This document shows positions 62,827 to 64,000 of a stretch of DNA of 64,000 bases, piece by piece. A model generated the notes under the pieces. That model was not told where the DNA came from and did not search any database. It worked only from the letters and a program-made list of their open reading frames with translations. The stretch is from Streptomyces sp. 840.1 (GTDB taxonomy: Bacteria > Actinomycetota > Actinomycetes > Streptomycetales > Streptomycetaceae). The first letter of the stretch is position 1, and each line of letters starts with the position of its first letter. The position numbers were made by a program, and so were the translations under genes. Location of the stretch: the NCBI RefSeq assembly GCF_003751445.1, contig NZ_RJUU01000002.1, positions 930,001-994,000 of the forward strand, in the 5' to 3' direction.

Positions 62827-63384
62827 ATGGACACCGCCCCGCCCCGGGACTCGGGAGAGCTGACCTTCCGCGACGCGACCGACGCGGATGTGCCCGCGCT
62901 CGTGGAGCTCATCCAGTCCGCGTACCGAGGTGACTCCAGCCGCGTGGGCTGGACCACCGAGGCGGACATCCTCCAGGGGCAGCGGACCGACCCGGAGGGG
63001 GTCCGCGCGGTGGTGGAGGACCCCGGCAGCAGGCTGCTCGTGGTGGAGCGCGACGGGGTGCCGGTCGCCTGCTGCCAGCTGGAGCACCGTGGCGAGGCCG
63101 CCTACTTCGGGATGTTCGCGGTCCGCCCCTCGCTCCAGGGCGGCGGGCTGGGCAAGGTGATCATCGCCGAGGCCGAGCGCACGGTCCGGGAGAGCTGGGG
63201 CGCGCGGGAGATGCAGATGACCGTGATCTCGGTCCGGGAGGACCTGATCGCCTGGTACGAGCGCCGCGGCTACCGCCGTACGGGAAAGATGAGCCCGTTC
63301 CCGTACGGCGACGAGCGCTTCGGCGTCCCGCAGCGGGACGATCTCGCCTTCGAACTGCTGGTCAAGGAGCTGCCGGCCGGCTGA
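62827..63384 (+). CDS. GNAT-family N-acetyltransferase
   Basis: 185-residue acetyltransferase. It has the N-terminal strand LTFRDATDADVPALVELIQSAY, the central strand CCQLEHRGEAAYFGMFAVRP, the acetyl-CoA loop LQGGGLGKVIIAEAE (Q/RxxGxG/A type) and the C-terminal LIAWYERRGYRRTGKMSPFPYG. The last motif is shared with acetyltransferases active on small amines or drugs. GGAGAG upstream of ATG 62827. Substrate unknown. Confidence 0.9.
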   Translation: MDTAPPRDSGELTFRDATDADVPALVELIQSAYRGDSSRVGWTTEADILQGQRTDPEGVRAVVEDPGSRLLVVERDGVPVACCQLEHRGEAAYFGMFAVRPSLQGGGLGKVIIAEAERTVRESWGAREMQMTVISVREDLIAWYERRGYRRTGKMSPFPYGDERFGVPQRDDLAFELLVKELPAG

Positions 63385-63391
63385 CCCCCGG

Positions 63392-64000
63392 CTATGCGGT
63401 GAACCGGCCCGCGCGGCGGATCTCCGGGAAGTCGGTCGTCGCGCCGTCGAGCCCGAGCCCCCGCGCGAGCCGCAGATGGTCCTGGGTGTTGACCACCCAG
63501 CCGACCACGGTCAGTCCCTCGGCGTGCGCCTTCTCGACCAGTTCCAGGGTGATGCGCCGGACGTTGAGGACCAGCCGGGTGGCGCCCACCGCCTTCGCGC
63601 GGTCCACCACGTCGCCGCCCCAGCGGCTGGCGACGAGCGCCGTGCGCACCCCGGGCACCAGCTGCGCGATCTCGGCGATCGCCTCGTCGTGGAACGAGAT
63701 CACCTCGACCCGGTCGACGAGACGGCGCCGCCGCATCACCTCGGCCAGCGTGCGGGCGGCGGCCACGTCCTTGATCTCCGCCTGCATGGCGGATCCCACC
63801 GCGTCGAGGACCTCCTCGAAGACCGGGATCCGCTCGCCCAGGCCGGCGTCGAGTTCGCGCAGCTCGGCCAGGGTCTTCTCCGCGATCGGGCCCTTGCCGT
63901 CGGTCGTCCGGTCCACGTCGGCGTCGTGCATGACGGCCAGGGCGCCGTCCTTGCTCAGGTGAAGGTCCAGTTCGATGAGGTCCATCCCGGCCTGCTCGGC
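63392..64000 (-). CDS. Glycerophosphodiester phosphodiesterase (GDPD), 5' end beyond right edge
   Basis: Hydrolyses glycerophosphodiesters to glycerol-3-phosphate and an alcohol. The visible part holds MDLIELDLHLSKDGALAVMHDADVDRTTDG, the GDPD signature with the Ca-binding Glu/Asp and the catalytic His (HD), followed by ELDAGLGERIPVFEEVLDAV, VEVISFHDEAIAEI and VGWVVNTQDHLRLARGLGLDGATTDFP at the end of the TIM barrel. The N-terminal HRG motif is off the window. The stop codon lies at 63392; the frame stays open to base 64000. No signal peptide can be judged. It converges on the GNAT gene with a 7-base gap. Confidence 0.93.
   Translation of the reverse strand, partial: AEQAGMDLIELDLHLSKDGALAVMHDADVDRTTDGKGPIAEKTLAELRELDAGLGERIPVFEEVLDAVGSAMQAEIKDVAAARTLAEVMRRRRLVDRVEVISFHDEAIAEIAQLVPGVRTALVASRWGGDVVDRAKAVGATRLVLNVRRITLELVEKAHAEGLTVVGWVVNTQDHLRLARGLGLDGATTDFPEIRRAGRFTA

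Overview
The window is a GC-rich stretch (about 70% G+C) of an actinomycete chromosome, almost certainly Streptomyces or a close relative such as Kitasatospora. Evidence includes GTG and TTG starts, G/C-rich third codon positions, GC-rich hairpin terminators, many secreted polysaccharide hydrolases, LacI-controlled sugar ABC operons and a DasR-type operator upstream of a chitin/cellulose oxidase. I saw no rRNA, tRNA, CRISPR array, prophage or intact insertion sequence. Everything here was read by eye from the sequence and from knowledge of the families; no database search was run.

Layout. 1-3.5 kb: a very long secreted double protease (M4 plus M28) split by an in-frame TGA at a conserved Trp codon. 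4-9.3 kb: two aldo/keto reductases, a membrane Ser/Thr kinase, a HAD phosphatase behind an Lrp/AsnC regulator, and an AA10 lytic polysaccharide monooxygenase. 9.6-19.5 kb: FUSC-type membrane protein, lactonase-like beta-propeller, CbiX-like protein, N-acetylglucosamine-kinase-like protein, uracil-DNA glycosylase, TsaD, a MerR/hydrolase divergent pair, an orphan MbtH protein and a BNR-repeat protein.

19.6-27.2 kb: a xylobiose-type cluster (LacI regulator, lipoprotein, two permeases, GH3 beta-xylosidase) followed by the decayed 3' end of a GH115 alpha-glucuronidase gene. 27.2-28.7 kb: small conserved proteins and an Old Yellow Enzyme.

28.9-48.5 kb: the most interesting part. It holds a GH92 alpha-mannosidase, two related GH2 enzymes (one with PA14 and LamG-like domains, one with an AbfB domain), a GH127 enzyme with a three-fold repeat domain, a complete galactofuranose-type ABC importer, a LacI regulator and an aldose 1-epimerase. 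CGTTG-centred palindromes lie upstream of the main transcription units. I infer a system for degrading and importing furanose-decorated mannan, for example fungal galactomannan.

48.6-64 kb: a large secreted alpha-amylase, then housekeeping-like genes: thioesterase, SDR/ArsR pair, FprA-like reductase, DUF305/LVIVD divergent pair, HAD, PAP2, M56, DUF5134, VOC, GNAT and a GDPD gene cut by the right edge. Two MITE-like elements with perfect terminal inverted repeats lie at 47295-47381 and 60367-60515; the first supplies the stop codon of the LacI gene before it.
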